64,000 nt of DNA from DATEDA01 sp963744255 (GTDB lineage: Bacteria > Pseudomonadota > Gammaproteobacteria > Burkholderiales > SG8-39). Location: assembly GCA_963744255.1 (NCBI GenBank), contig CAVUSZ010000046.1, positions 1 through 64,000 of the forward strand, given 5' to 3'. This document shows positions 8,548 through 17,582 of the stretch, piece by piece. The position numbers and the translations under genes were made by a program. The notes beneath the pieces were generated by a model. It searched no databases. It had not been told where the DNA came from and saw only the letters and a program-made list of their open reading frames with translations. Positions within the stretch are counted from its first letter, which is position 1. Each line of letters opens with the position of its first letter.

Positions 8548-10236
8548 TGCTGCGCGAAACCGTCGGAGTGATGCGGGACCTCCCGCGCCTCCACGAGATC
8601 ACCTCGGTCTTCATCCGGCACGGCCTGGGCGACATCGTCCGCCGGATCGGCATTGCCAACGTCCTCGAGCGCGCCGGGCAGATTCTCCACTGGGGCGCGA
8701 AGGTCGAGACCGTCCGGCTCGAGCCGGCGCAGCGGCTGCGCCTCGCGCTCGGGGAGCTGGGGCCGACGTTCATCAAGCTCGGGCAGGTGATGGCCACCCG
8801 CGTCGACCTCTTCCCGCCGCACTGGATCGCCGAGTTCGAGAAGCTCCAGAGCGAGGTCCCGCCGGTCCCCTTCAACGACCTCCTGCCCGAGCTCGAGCGC
8901 GCGCTCGGCCGGTCGCCGTTCGAGGTGTTCCGCGAGCTCGATCCGCGGCCGTTCGGCTCGGCGTCGATCGCGCAGGTGCACCGCGCGCAGCTCCAGGATG
9001 GGACGCCGGTGGTGCTCAAGATCCGCCGCCCCGGCATCCGCGCCAAGATCGACGCCGATCTCCGGATCCTCTTCCACATCGCCGAGCTGATCGAGTCCGA
9101 GATGCCGGAGGCGCGCCGCTACCTGCCGGTGGAGATCGCCGGCCACTTCGCGCGCTCGCTCGAGCGCGAGCTGGATCTCGCGAGCGAGGCGCGCAACGTC
9201 GAGCGGCTCGCCAAGCACTTCGAGGGTGATCCCTACATCGTGATCCCGAAGGTCTACCGCGAGTGGACCAGCGAGACCCTGAACGTGCAGGAATACGTCG
9301 CCGGCATCCCGGGCAACGACCTCGCCGCGGTGAAGGCCGCCGGCGCTCGACCCGAAGCTGCTCGCCGCGCGCGGCGCCGAGGCCATTCTCAAGATGATCC
9401 TCGTGGACGGCTTCTTCCACGCCGACCCGCATCCGGGCAACGTCTTCTACCTCCCGGGCAACCGGATCGTGATCATCGACTGGGGCATGGTCGGGCGCCT
9501 CAGCCCGCTCCGGCGCAACCAGGTGGTCGATCTCCTCGCCGGGCTCGCGCGCATGGACGAGGACTCGATGCTCGACGTCCTGCTCGACTGGGCCGGCGAC
9601 GCGGTCGTCGACGAGGCGAAGCTCTCCGCCGCCGTGGACGAGCTGGTGTTCGACTACGAGGGCGTGCCGCTCAAGGACATCCGCGTCGGCACGCTGCTCA
9701 AGGCGTTCGCCGCGATCATCCGCGAGCACTCGATCGTGATGCCCTCGGACCTTACGCTCATGTTCAAGGCGCTGATCACGATGGAAGGGCTCGGCCGCCA
9801 GTACGACCCCGACTTCCACGTGCTCGACCACCTGACGCCGATGGTCCGCGCCGCGATCGCCGAGCGCTATCGGCCGGCGGGGGTCGTGCGGCGCGGCCGC
9901 ACCGCGCTCGCGCACGCGTTCAACCTCGTGACCAGCGTCCCCCGCGACCTCGCCCGGTTGCTCCGCGACGCGCGGCGGGGCAAGACGCGGGTCGACCTCG
10001 ACCTCAAGCGGCTCGACTCGTTCGGCCGCCAGCTCGACCGCACGATCGACCGCGCGACGATGGGGATCATGACGGCATCGCTCGTGATCGGCTCGGCGAT
10101 CGTCATGACCGTGCACGAGGGACCTTCGGTGCTCGGCATCCCGGTGCTGACGATGCTCGGGCTCGCCGGCTACATCGTCGCCTTCTTCAACAGCATCTGG
10201 ATCATCCTCGGCATCTGGCGGTCCGGAAAGGGCTGA
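8547..10236 (+). CDS. UbiB/ABC1 (AarF) family atypical protein kinase, one frameshift
   Basis: About 562 residues. It has the family's KxGQ motif (FIKLGQVMATRVDLFP), the alanine-rich nucleotide loop region (FGSASIAQVHRAQL), VVLKIRRPG with the nucleotide-binding lysine, the ExD pair in ERELDLASEARN, the catalytic loop VDGFFHADPHPGN and the metal-binding IIDWGMVG. Two hydrophobic helices near the C-terminus (TASLVIGSAIVMTV; LGLAGYIVAFFNSIWIIL) anchor it in the inner membrane, as in UbiB. UbiB-type ATPases support ubiquinone synthesis or lipid homeostasis. A single extra base near 9345 (GCCGGCG/CTCGAC) breaks the frame between the halves. Because it is coupled to a helical protein rather than to ubiE/ubiJ, it may be a paralogue. 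Confidence 0.85.
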
Positions 10237-10312
10237 CCCGCGCGCCGCGGATGGCTCTCGCCGGTTGCAGGGCGGCGTGCGCGCGGACCGGACGCGCCGG
10301 TACGAGCGCAGC

Positions 10313-11350
10313 CTAAGGCTGGACCGCCGCGGGCTGCCTGGGCTTTGCTTTCGGCTTCGCGGCCCGCGCCGGCTTCGTCTCGGGAACGCGCCGCGTGATC
10401 GGCTCGCTGAAGTCACGCTCGTAGATGAGCATCACGCTCTCTTCTCCGGGTGCCTCCCGGCGGGCGGTGATCTCGAGCGCTTTGGGCGGCTCCGGCTGAC
10501 GCACCTCCTGGACCGCCGGCGTCGGCTTCTCCAGCTCGGAGACCGCCGCATAGTAGGCCGCGCGGAGCTCGTCGGAGAGGCGGCCTTCCGCCTCCGCGGC
10601 GCGCATTTCGCGAAAGAGGGCGTCGATCCGCTCCGGCACCGACCGCGAGCGCACCGCCGGACCGAAGCTCGCCTGCCCGCTCCGCGCCGCTGCGGCGAAG
10701 CGTTCGGGTGTGGCGACCATCCGGGCGATCCGCGGATTGTCGTGGCGCATCGCCCACGCCAGCGCGTCATCCCCGCGATCGTTCACCACCGTCGGATCTG
10801 CGCCGCGGTCGAGCAGGAGCTGCGCCAGGGCCTCGCGTCCTTCGCGCGCCGCCATCATGAGCACCGACGAGCCGTTGGTCGACCGCGCTTTCACGTCCGC
10901 ACCATGCTCGAGCAGGAACCGCACGACGTCTTCGTGGCCGCCAAACGTCGCGTAGTGGAGCGCCGACCATTCGCGCCCCTTCCGGTTGATCTGTGCGCCG
11001 CGGTCGAGGAGCCAGCCCACCGCTTCGAGCCGTCCCTTCCACGCGGCGAGCATGAGCGCCTGCTCGCCCGCGGCGTTGATCTTGTTCACATCCGCGCCGT
11101 GGGTGACGAAGAGCTCCATCATCTTGATGTTGCCTTCCCACGCGGCGATCATCAGCCCGGTGCCGATGCGCTCGCCGGAGAAATCCGGGTCGAGGCCCTG
11201 GTCGAGCCACGCGCGAGCGGCGTGGATGTTGCCGGCCTCGATCGCGACACCGAACCGGACCGGATCGGGCAGCTCCGCCCGCGCGCCCGCGGCAAGGCAC
11301 GCGGCGCAGAGAAGCGCGGCGAGCCAGCGTGATGGACGATACGAGCTCAT
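10313..11350 (-). CDS. secreted ankyrin-repeat protein
   Basis: 345 residues. A signal peptide (SRWLAALLCAACLAAGARA) is followed by about five ankyrin repeats between residues 30 and 205, for example GTGLMIAAWEGNIKMMELFV, EQALMLAAWKGRLEAVGWLL, SALHYATFGGHEDVVRFLLE and SVLMMAAREGREALAQLLLD. The C-terminal third is Arg/Pro/Lys-rich and low complexity (PKAKPRQPAA). Probably a periplasmic protein-binding module; partner unknown. I take ATG 11350; an ATG 12 codons upstream (11386) is also possible and neither has a strong ribosome site. It is divergent from the TonB-like gene, the starts lying about 100 bp apart. Confidence 0.75.
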   Translation of the reverse strand: MSSYRPSRWLAALLCAACLAAGARAELPDPVRFGVAIEAGNIHAARAWLDQGLDPDFSGERIGTGLMIAAWEGNIKMMELFVTHGADVNKINAAGEQALMLAAWKGRLEAVGWLLDRGAQINRKGREWSALHYATFGGHEDVVRFLLEHGADVKARSTNGSSVLMMAAREGREALAQLLLDRGADPTVVNDRGDDALAWAMRHDNPRIARMVATPERFAAAARSGQASFGPAVRSRSVPERIDALFREMRAAEAEGRLSDELRAAYYAAVSELEKPTPAVQEVRQPEPPKALEITARREAPGEESVMLIYERDFSEPITRRVPETKPARAAKPKAKPRQPAAVQP

Positions 11351-11448
11351 CGGCGGTCGCTTGCCAGTGGCATTCGAGACCCTCATAGTCGCCAAGTCGT
11401 GCGCGATTGTCAAAGCCCGTGGATCAGAAACGTGCGCTGAGCACCCCA

Positions 11449-11994
11449 ATGAACATGCGGCTCGCATGGGCGCTCGGCGCGTCGCTCGCGCTGCACGCGA
11501 CGGTCCTGCTGGCGCCGGGGCTTTCGCTGCCACGCGCGCTCCGTGTGCAGGAGCCGGTCGTGACATTCATCACGGCGCGGCTCGAGCCGCAGGCGGCGCT
11601 GCCCGAGGTGCTCAAGAACACGATCACCGCGCCGCCGGCCGAGGCGCCGCGTGCGCAGCCGCCGCCGCGCGCCCCCGCGCCGGCCGCATCGCGGCCGAAG
11701 CCCCGGCCGGCGGCCGAGCGGCTCTCCGGGCAGACGCTCGAAAAGACACTCAGCCGTCTCTCGGAAACGCTGCTCTACCCGCCCGAAGCGGTGCGTCGGG
11801 GCCTCGAAGGCGAGGTCGTCCTGATGCTGGGGCTCGATGGCGACGGGCGAATCGTCGAGGCGTCGGTCGCAAGCGGCTCGGGCCATGCGATCCTCGACCA
11901 GGCCGCGCTCCGGGCTGCGCGCCAGCTTGGCGCCCTCGGCCCTTCGCTCGCGGGGAAGACGATCCTGCTGCCGGTCCGTTTCCGCCTGCTCTGA
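11449..11994 (+). CDS. TonB-family energy transducer-like protein
   Basis: 181 residues: an N-terminal membrane anchor (LAWALGASLALHATVLLAPG), a Pro/Ala-rich spacer (residues about 60-100, with PAAASRPKP-like runs), and a C-terminal TonB domain beginning LLYPPEAVRRGLEGEVVLML and ending ILLPVRFRLL. TonB proteins carry proton-motive force from ExbB/ExbD to outer-membrane receptors. No exbBD or receptor gene is adjacent, but an exbB-exbD pair lies at 55.3-56.3 kb. I chose ATG 11449; TTG/GTG codons upstream have no better site. Confidence 0.75.
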   Translation: MNMRLAWALGASLALHATVLLAPGLSLPRALRVQEPVVTFITARLEPQAALPEVLKNTITAPPAEAPRAQPPPRAPAPAASRPKPRPAAERLSGQTLEKTLSRLSETLLYPPEAVRRGLEGEVVLMLGLDGDGRIVEASVASGSGHAILDQAALRAARQLGALGPSLAGKTILLPVRFRLL

Positions 11995-11995
11995 T

Positions 11996-12391
11996 TCACA
12001 CGCCGCCGTGATGGACCGCCTCGATCCGGTTTCCTTCCGGATCGACGAGGAAGGCGGCGAAGTAGCCCGCGTGGTAATGCGGACGCAATCCGGGTTCGCC
12101 GCCGCTCGTCCCTCCCGCCGCGAGCCCGGCCGCGTGAAACGCGCACACCTGCGCTTGCGATTGCGCGCGGAAGCACCAGTGCCGCCGCGGATCGGGACTC
12201 GCCTGCGCGCACTCGAGCACGCTGAGATAGGAGTGCGAGTCGTCGCCGGCGCGATTGCGCTCGCCGAAGCCGATTGCGTCGGCGCGCTCGTACGCAACCG
12301 GCGCGCCGAGCGCCGTCATGATCGCCGCGTAGAACGGCTTCGCTCGCGCGAGATCGCGGACGCTGATCGAAACGTGGTCGAGAAGCTGCAC
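11996..12391 (-). CDS. VOC-family (glyoxalase/dioxygenase fold) protein
   Basis: 131 residues from a GTG start. One VOC domain: LLDHVSISVRDLARAKPFYA at the start, then the metal-site region HYHAGYFAAFLVDPEGNRIE near the end, where the His and the final Glu would be metal ligands. VOC proteins include glyoxalase I, extradiol dioxygenases, epimerases and bleomycin-binding proteins, so the reaction cannot be named. It starts 5 bp after the stop of another VOC gene at the end of the Rieske operon and is likely co-transcribed with it. Another GTG or ATG start further up would overlap that gene heavily. Confidence 0.7.
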   Translation of the reverse strand: MQLLDHVSISVRDLARAKPFYAAIMTALGAPVAYERADAIGFGERNRAGDDSHSYLSVLECAQASPDPRRHWCFRAQSQAQVCAFHAAGLAAGGTSGGEPGLRPHYHAGYFAAFLVDPEGNRIEAVHHGGV

Positions 12392-12396
12392 GCGGG

Positions 12397-12768
12397 CTAC
12401 GCCCTCGGCAGCGGCTGGTTGAAGCACAGCCGGTTCCCGAACGGATCGGTGACCTCGAGCACCTTGGCGTTCCACGGCGCGATATCGACGCCTGGTCGCA
12501 TGTGCGGATTCGGCCGCGAGCACAGTTCGCGGTGAAGCGCGTCGACGTCGTCCGTGTTGACGAATACCTTCGCGCCCGGCGAACAGTCGCCGTAGTGTCC
12601 GCTCAAGTGCAGCACGACCGGACCGCGCGAGACCTGCATGTAGAGCGGCGCGTCCGGGTCGAACCGGTGCTCCCAGTCGACACGGAAGCCGAGCCAGTCC
12701 ACGTAGAATGCCCTCGCGAGGGCCGGATCAAAGATTCGCAGGACCGGAATGGGCGGTTGCAGCGTCAC
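12397..12768 (-). CDS. VOC/glyoxalase-superfamily protein (Glyoxalase_7 type)
   Basis: 123 residues. The sequence PIPVLRIFDPALARAFYVDW, GFRVDWEHRF, LYMQVSRGPVVLHLSGHYGD and EVTDPFGNRLCF is the layout of bleomycin-resistance-type VOC proteins (Glyoxalase_7). HLSGHYGD and DPFGN carry the usual conserved positions. The GTG start overlaps the TGA of the dioxygenase beta subunit (GTGA), so it is translated with it. It may protect against, or act on, a product of the pathway; equally it may be a passenger. Confidence 0.75.
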   Translation of the reverse strand: MTLQPPIPVLRIFDPALARAFYVDWLGFRVDWEHRFDPDAPLYMQVSRGPVVLHLSGHYGDCSPGAKVFVNTDDVDALHRELCSRPNPHMRPGVDIAPWNAKVLEVTDPFGNRLCFNQPLPRA

Positions 12769-13355
12769 AGGATCACGCTCAGGTTGCGGAGGTTCTGGTC
12801 GCAATCGATCAGGTTCACCTGCTTGACGAGGATCTGCCAGCCGCCGGCGTGCTCGGCGACGCGGTGGCCGCACCAACCGGACAGCAGGCGCGTCTCGCCC
12901 GCACGGAACTCGCTGACGAGGAAGGTCGACCGCACCATGTACGTCGATGCCTCCGGGGTGCGGAAGACCTCGACGTTCGATATGAGCCGCACGGTGCGCG
13001 AGGCCGGGACCTGCGACCAGGCATAACCCGTGCGCAGCCGGTAGATCCGGCCTTCGAGCTGCCGGCGGTCGTCGAACGAGATCGCGACCTCCTGCCGGGG
13101 GTCGCCGCCGGGCGTGCCCGGCACCCAGTAGAGGCACTCGGGCGAGAAGAGGGCGAGCCAGTCCTCGAACCGCCGGTCGTCGAGGAGCCGCGCCTCGCGC
13201 TCGAGGAGCTGCCGGAGCCGATCGCGCAAGCCCGGATCGGCGATCGCCATGTCCTCTCGCGCCCAGTCCGCGAAGGCCGCGGCGAGATCGCGATAGAACG
13301 CATCGCCGACGTACCAGGACTCACGAGCCGGGTCGGGCCTGCCGGCGGCGCTCAT
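12765..13355 (-). CDS. aromatic-ring-hydroxylating dioxygenase beta subunit
   Basis: 196 residues of the NTF2-like small subunit of Rieske dioxygenases. Typical blocks: EREARLLDDRRFEDWLALFS, LYWVPGTPGGDPRQEVAISF, RLRTGYAWSQVPASRTVRLI, and FLVSEFRAGETRLLSGW. The beta subunit has a structural role in alpha3beta3 hydroxylases. Its ATG overlaps the alpha-subunit stop by 4 bp (ATGA). No ferredoxin or reductase gene lies nearby, so electron-transfer partners must come from elsewhere. Confidence 0.88.
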   Translation of the reverse strand: MSAAGRPDPARESWYVGDAFYRDLAAAFADWAREDMAIADPGLRDRLRQLLEREARLLDDRRFEDWLALFSPECLYWVPGTPGGDPRQEVAISFDDRRQLEGRIYRLRTGYAWSQVPASRTVRLISNVEVFRTPEASTYMVRSTFLVSEFRAGETRLLSGWCGHRVAEHAGGWQILVKQVNLIDCDQNLRNLSVIL

Positions 13356-14684
13356 GGCTCGCGCCGGACGGTGAGGGTCGGCCGGGTCTGCATCAGGCGC
13401 TTCCATTCCTTGATGTACTCGCGCATGAACACTTCGTCGGTCGCGGGTGCGGTGATCACGCCGCTCGCGTCCACCTGCGTGCGGCCGGGAACTCCGAGAC
13501 CGCGGTGCATGTAGACCCACTCGTCCTCGGGCGCGCGCAGGCCGCGCTGGATCTCCTCGAAATTCGCCGCGTCGTCCACCTCGCCGAAGTTCGGGAACGC
13601 CTCCTGCGTGCGCATCGCGGAGCGCGTTGACGTCGCCCACGGCGCCTTCGAGCACGCCCGCCTCGTCGACCACCGCCGTGGCGTACCAGGTGAGGTTCGT
13701 CTCGTCGACGGCGAGCGGCTCGATCACCTGGACGTGGTTCCCGAGGATCAGCAGGTTCGGGAAGATGTTGATGTTGACCGGCTCGGAGGAGGCGAGGTCG
13801 AGCGCGGCCTCCGCCTTCGCGCCCAGCGTGCGCCGGAGCTTCTCCTCGAAGTACTCCATGCCGGGGTGCATACCCTCGATCGCCCACAGCGCGCCCGGGT
13901 GCTTCGGGACGTTCGGCCGCTTGTCCTTGAAATGGTGGCCGTGGCCGAGGTACTGCACGTACATCGGCGCCTCGTCGGGCTTCGAGCGGTAGAACGACAT
14001 GCCCTTGTCGGGATCCTCCTCGAGGCGGTTCTCCATGTCGAGCAGCGACCGGTGCGAGAACACCACGTGATAGCCGTCGGCGGAGTTGTCGTAGGCGAGC
14101 TTCCAGTTGCCTCTGTACTTGAGCCGGTTCGCCTCGCAGAAGACGACGCGGCCGCCGGGGTGCCGGTCGAGCCATTCGTCGACCGGTTTCGTCGCCGGAC
14201 CCAGGTGCTCGGCGAGCGGCGGCGCATCGGGATTCAGCGTCCCGAACACGAAGCCGCGGTAGCTCTCGATCCGCGGCACCTGCGCCAGGTTGAACTTCGC
14301 ATCCCTGAAGTCGCACGCGTAGCCGTCGGGCCAGGGAACGCCGCTCAGCTTGCCGCTGTTGAGGTACGTCCAGCCGTGGTAAGGGCACTGAAAGGCCTTC
14401 GCGGACCCGCGGTCCTGCCGGCAGAGCGTGGTGCCGCGGTGGGTGCAGCGATTGTAGAGCGCGCGGATCGTGCCTCCGCTGTCGCGCAGCACGATCAGCG
14501 GCCGCAGGCCCATCCGGACGGTGACGAAGTCGTCGTTCTTCGGGATCTGGCTCTCGTGGGCGAGATAGACCCAGGTGCCGCCGAAGATGCGCGTCATCTC
14601 CTCCTGGAAGATGGCGGGATCGGTGTAGAGCAGGCGGTGCACGCGGTCCTCCTGCACCAGGTGGTCCAGGTCGTGGGTCGACAC
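13352..14684 (-). CDS. Rieske aromatic-ring-hydroxylating dioxygenase alpha subunit, one frameshift
   Basis: About 443 residues. The Rieske [2Fe-2S] site is CTHRGTTLC...CPYHGW (residues 82-104). The mononuclear iron site starts at DNSADGYHVVFSH with both histidines. The N-terminus (VQEDRVHRLLYTDPAIF, then GGTWVYLAHESQIP) resembles the benzoate/anthranilate/salicylate-type large subunits. One extra base near 13613 (CTCCGCG/ATGCGC) breaks the frame; the rest continues TQEAFPNFGEVDDAANFEEI and ends RREP. The GTG start has an AGAGG site 5 bp upstream. The 25 bp at 14695-14719, just upstream, copy the 3' end of the nearby ligase gene. Aniline dioxygenase systems pair such a subunit with a glutamine-synthetase-like ligase; the substrate here is inferred, not shown. 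Confidence 0.85.
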
Positions 14685-14694
14685 TTGCCTCTCG

Positions 14695-14719
14695 CTAGAA
14701 GAAATCGGAGTACTCGTTC
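14695..14719 (-). repeat. 25-bp copy of the 3' end of the glutamine-synthetase-like gene
   Basis: Positions 14695-14719 match 15201-15225 in 24 of 25 bases and in the same orientation. On the minus strand both spell the last codons of the ligase, NEYFDFF-stop in the intact gene and NEYSDFF-stop here (one T-to-C change). The match stops sharply on both sides. It lies 10 bp upstream of the dioxygenase alpha GTG. It is best read as the remnant of a ligase gene that once abutted the dioxygenase gene, or as a product of duplication and deletion. Confidence 0.8.
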
Positions 14720-15200
14720 AAAGGTGCCCATGCTACCGGGTAGTGGCACGTCCATGCAGAAGCGGACCTCTATCCGAGAGAGCAATGCCTTCGAAAGGCG
14801 GGTGCACTCCCGCATGCAGGTGCCAACTCGCAATGTCAGGTGAATGTCAGGTCAATGCAGATTTCCGTCCGTGCTGAAGAGCGGTTCAAGGTCATGTCGC
14901 TGTGGGGCGCTCAGTTCTCCCAGCAAGCGAAGCGCTCGAACGACGCCCGAGTGCTGGTGATCACGGTGGCGAGCGGGCCGAAGGCTGAGGGTTTCTCGAA
15001 CACGTTCCTGCGTGCTGAGTTCGTCCACCGCGAAGAACTACCCGGATAACGTCTGCCCGGCCACATGCTCCGGCTCCGCCCGCGACGTCGCGGTGCTCCC
15101 GCGGCTCGCGGATGCGTGCTTGCTACCCGTACGAGAGCGACACCTGGCCGACATTGAGCGCACGGGTACTTGATTCCTCTAGCCGCGCGGGCGCGATACC
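14720..15200. other. non-coding spacer between ligase and dioxygenase genes
   Basis: 481 bp flanked by the 25-bp direct repeats. No convincing gene: an open frame at 14840-15049 has no recognisable domain, ribosome site or conserved neighbour. Visible structure: a short tandem repeat AATGTCAGGTGAATGTCAGG near 14831, and an inverted repeat TACCCGT (15124-15130) / ACGGGTA (15162-15168) that could be an operator or part of a leader. No terminator-like T run was seen. Confidence 0.5.
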
Positions 15201-16691
15201 CTAGAAGAAATCGAAGTACTCGTTCTGCTCCCAGGCCGTCGTCTCGTCCGGCCGGTACTCGATGCGGTGCTCCTCGAGATACTGCCGGAACCTGCCGGCC
15301 TCGTTCCGCTTCAGCTTCAGGAAGTAGTCGATGAAGATCTCCCCGATCTCCCGTCGGAAGAGCGCGCTCTTCTCGAGCGCGTCGAGCGCCTCGAGGAGGC
15401 TTGCGGGCAGCAGCGCCCGGTCGGCCTGATAGGGCTCGTAGTCCTGCGGCCCGGGGTCGCGCTGCGCATCGATGCCGTCGCGGCCCGCGACGAGCTGGGA
15501 CGCCATGTAAAGATAGGGATTGGCAGCCGGCTCGCCGACCCGGTTCTCCATCCGCGTGGCCGGATCGCCGACGCCGCCGAGCACCCGGATCATCGCGCCG
15601 CGATGGTCGTAGCCCCAGCCGGCGCGGTCAGGCGCGAGCGAATTCGGCTTGAACCGCCGGTACCCGTTCACCGTCGGCGTGGCAAAGGCAGTCGCCGCGG
15701 CCGCGTGCGCGAGCAGCCCGCCGAGGAACGCCCGGCCGACCGGCGAGAGGTGATTGCCGGCACGCTCCGGCGCAAAGCGGTTCTCCCCGCTCCGCGCGTC
15801 GACCAGCGACTGATGCAGGTGCCAGCCGTTCGAGTAGTAGCCCTTCAGGGCCGGCCGGCACATGAAGGTCGCGAAGTACCCCATGCGCCGGCAGACCTGG
15901 CGCGTCGCCGTCCGGAAGAGCACGAGATCGTCGGCGGCTGTCAGCGCCGGCTGCGCGGCAAACGTGCATTCGACCTGTCCCGGTCCCCACTCGTTCTCCA
16001 CCGACCGCAGCGGCAAGCCGAGCGCGTCGAGCGATTCCGCGAGCGCGGAGAGCACCGGCTGCATCAAGTCCATGTTGGACTCGGAGTGGTACGAGTAGCC
16101 GGGCTCGACCGGCCAGGTCGCGATCGGGCGGCCGCGGTAACCCGGCGTGCCGATATGGGCGTCCTCCAGATGCTCTTCGGCGACGCGGCAGAGATACCAC
16201 TCCACCTCGAGCCCGACAACGTAGTCGAGGCCGGTTTCCCGAAGACGCTCGATCTGATTGCGCAGGAGCTGGCGCGCCGAGAAGTGATAGCGCGCGCCGC
16301 TGTTGAAGTACTCGTCGCAGAGCACCCAGCCCACGCCGGGTGCCCACGGCAGCATCCGGAACGTCGCCGGGTCGGGGACGAGCGTAATGTTCGGCGAACC
16401 GGTCATCTCGTCGAGCCCCATCCCACCGCCGCGCGTGAACGAGCTGAACGTGCGGGCGTTGGCCGAATCGAGCGTCGTAGTCGCGACGTTGATGTTGTAG
16501 CCGCTCGCGAGCGCCTCGACGAAGGCGGGCAGGGTGACCGCCTTGGCCCGGGCACACCCGTGCGCGTCGGACCACGCGAGACGGACCAGGCGCAGGCCCG
16601 CTTCCCGCGCGCGGTCCTTCAGGGCCTCGGCCTGCCGTCTCTGGTCGTCCGTCCAGAGGCCGTGCCGGTCGATGAAGGACTGGCTGGTCAC
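15201..16691 (-). CDS. glutamine-synthetase-like ligase (possible gamma-glutamyl amide synthase)
   Basis: 496 residues, GS-fold. Recognisable sites: the GS beta-grasp start (LRLVRLAWSDAHGCARAK), the metal/glutamate residues in VGLEVEWYL and VENEWGPGQVECTF, the ATP/ammonia region NGWHLHQSL, the arginine region ENRVGEPAANPYLYMASQL, and the conserved tail WEQNEYFDFF. It is longer than PuuA/GlnA3-type ligases and close in length to the glutamine-synthetase-like protein of aniline dioxygenase systems (TdnQ/AtdA1), which makes gamma-glutamylanilide. Housekeeping GlnA is unlikely: the motifs differ and it sits in a catabolic operon. Its GTG start overlaps the upstream stop by 4 bp. Substrate amine not known. 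Confidence 0.8.
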   Translation of the reverse strand: MTSQSFIDRHGLWTDDQRRQAEALKDRAREAGLRLVRLAWSDAHGCARAKAVTLPAFVEALASGYNINVATTTLDSANARTFSSFTRGGGMGLDEMTGSPNITLVPDPATFRMLPWAPGVGWVLCDEYFNSGARYHFSARQLLRNQIERLRETGLDYVVGLEVEWYLCRVAEEHLEDAHIGTPGYRGRPIATWPVEPGYSYHSESNMDLMQPVLSALAESLDALGLPLRSVENEWGPGQVECTFAAQPALTAADDLVLFRTATRQVCRRMGYFATFMCRPALKGYYSNGWHLHQSLVDARSGENRFAPERAGNHLSPVGRAFLGGLLAHAAAATAFATPTVNGYRRFKPNSLAPDRAGWGYDHRGAMIRVLGGVGDPATRMENRVGEPAANPYLYMASQLVAGRDGIDAQRDPGPQDYEPYQADRALLPASLLEALDALEKSALFRREIGEIFIDYFLKLKRNEAGRFRQYLEEHRIEYRPDETTAWEQNEYFDFF

Positions 16692-17521
16692 TGCTCGGAT
16701 TCCCGCATGAAGCCGTTCAGCTCCGGCGTGGTCAGCGAGCGCTCGAGGTACCCGAACGTGCCGCGCTCCTTGACCTCCCGCGCGGCGTCGAGCAGGCCGC
16801 TCATTGCCGCGCGATACAGCGAGGTGGCGAGGCTGATCCGCTTCACGCCGGCGCTCTCGAGCTCCGCGACCGTGAAGGACTTGCCCTTGATGCCGGCCAT
16901 GAAGTTGACCGGCCTCGAGACGGCGGCGCAGACCGCGCGCACGGCCGCGAGGTCCGGCAGGCCCGGCGCGAACAGCACGTCCGCGCCGGCGCGCTCGTAT
17001 GCCTGCAACCGCCGGATCGTGTCTTCGAGGTCCGGATTGCCGCGCAGGAAGTTCTCCGCGCGGGCGGTCAGCGTGAACGGGAAGGGCAATGCGCGCGCCG
17101 CCTGCGCCGCTGCCGCCACGCGTTCGGTCGCATGGCCGATGCCGTAGAGCGGCTTCGCCTTGTCGCCGGTCGCGTCCTCGATCGAGCCGCCGACCAGCCC
17201 TGCCTCGGCGGCGAGGCGGATGGTTTCCGCCGCATCCGCCGCCGCGTCGCCAAAGCCCTTCTCCAGATCGGCCGACACGGGAAGATCCGTCGCGAGGGCG
17301 ATGGCGCGCGCGTGCGCCAGCGCCTCGTCCCGCGTGACCGAGCCGTCGCGACGGCCGAGGATGCCGGCCGAGGCGCCGCTCGAGGTTGCAAGCGCCTCGA
17401 AGCCGAGCGCGGCGAGGATGCGCGCGGAGCCCGCATCCCAGGGATTGGGAATGACGAATGCGCCGGGTCCCTCGTGCAGGGCCTTGAATCGTGCGGCCTT
17501 GTCATTCTGGCTTGCGGTCAT
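16688..17521 (-). CDS. isocitrate lyase / PEP mutase family protein
   Basis: 277 residues of the PEP-mutase/ICL TIM barrel. Early region GAFVIPNPWDAGSARILAAL, then ALATSSGASAGILGRRDGSV, the metal-site strand LPVSADLEKGFGD, GGSIEDATGD and TARAENFLRG. Members cleave or rearrange alpha-oxyacids (2-methylisocitrate, oxaloacetate, phosphonopyruvate). The usual lyase KKCGH-type catalytic cysteine loop is not present, which argues against a true isocitrate or methylisocitrate lyase. ATG 17521 is chosen because the stretch upstream to 17575 looks non-coding. It is the second gene of the putative catabolic operon. Confidence 0.78.
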   Translation of the reverse strand: MTASQNDKAARFKALHEGPGAFVIPNPWDAGSARILAALGFEALATSSGASAGILGRRDGSVTRDEALAHARAIALATDLPVSADLEKGFGDAAADAAETIRLAAEAGLVGGSIEDATGDKAKPLYGIGHATERVAAAAQAARALPFPFTLTARAENFLRGNPDLEDTIRRLQAYERAGADVLFAPGLPDLAAVRAVCAAVSRPVNFMAGIKGKSFTVAELESAGVKRISLATSLYRAAMSGLLDAAREVKERGTFGYLERSLTTPELNGFMRESEQ

Positions 17522-17582
17522 GACGGTCTCCGGGCGCAGCCGGGGCTCGGGCCGGGCGGGAAGAACGCCAGCCACGTTCGAC

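Noticed and set aside
14840..15049. Open frame of 69 codons in the ligase-dioxygenase spacer
   Set aside because: No recognisable domain, signal or ribosome site; this length is expected by chance in this DNA.
15201..16691. Housekeeping glutamine synthetase glnA
   Set aside because: It lies in a catabolic operon without glnB/ntrBC, and its motifs differ from GlnA; treated as a GS-like ligase.
16688..17521. True isocitrate or methylisocitrate lyase
   Set aside because: The catalytic KKCGH loop is not seen and the protein is short; only family membership is claimed.
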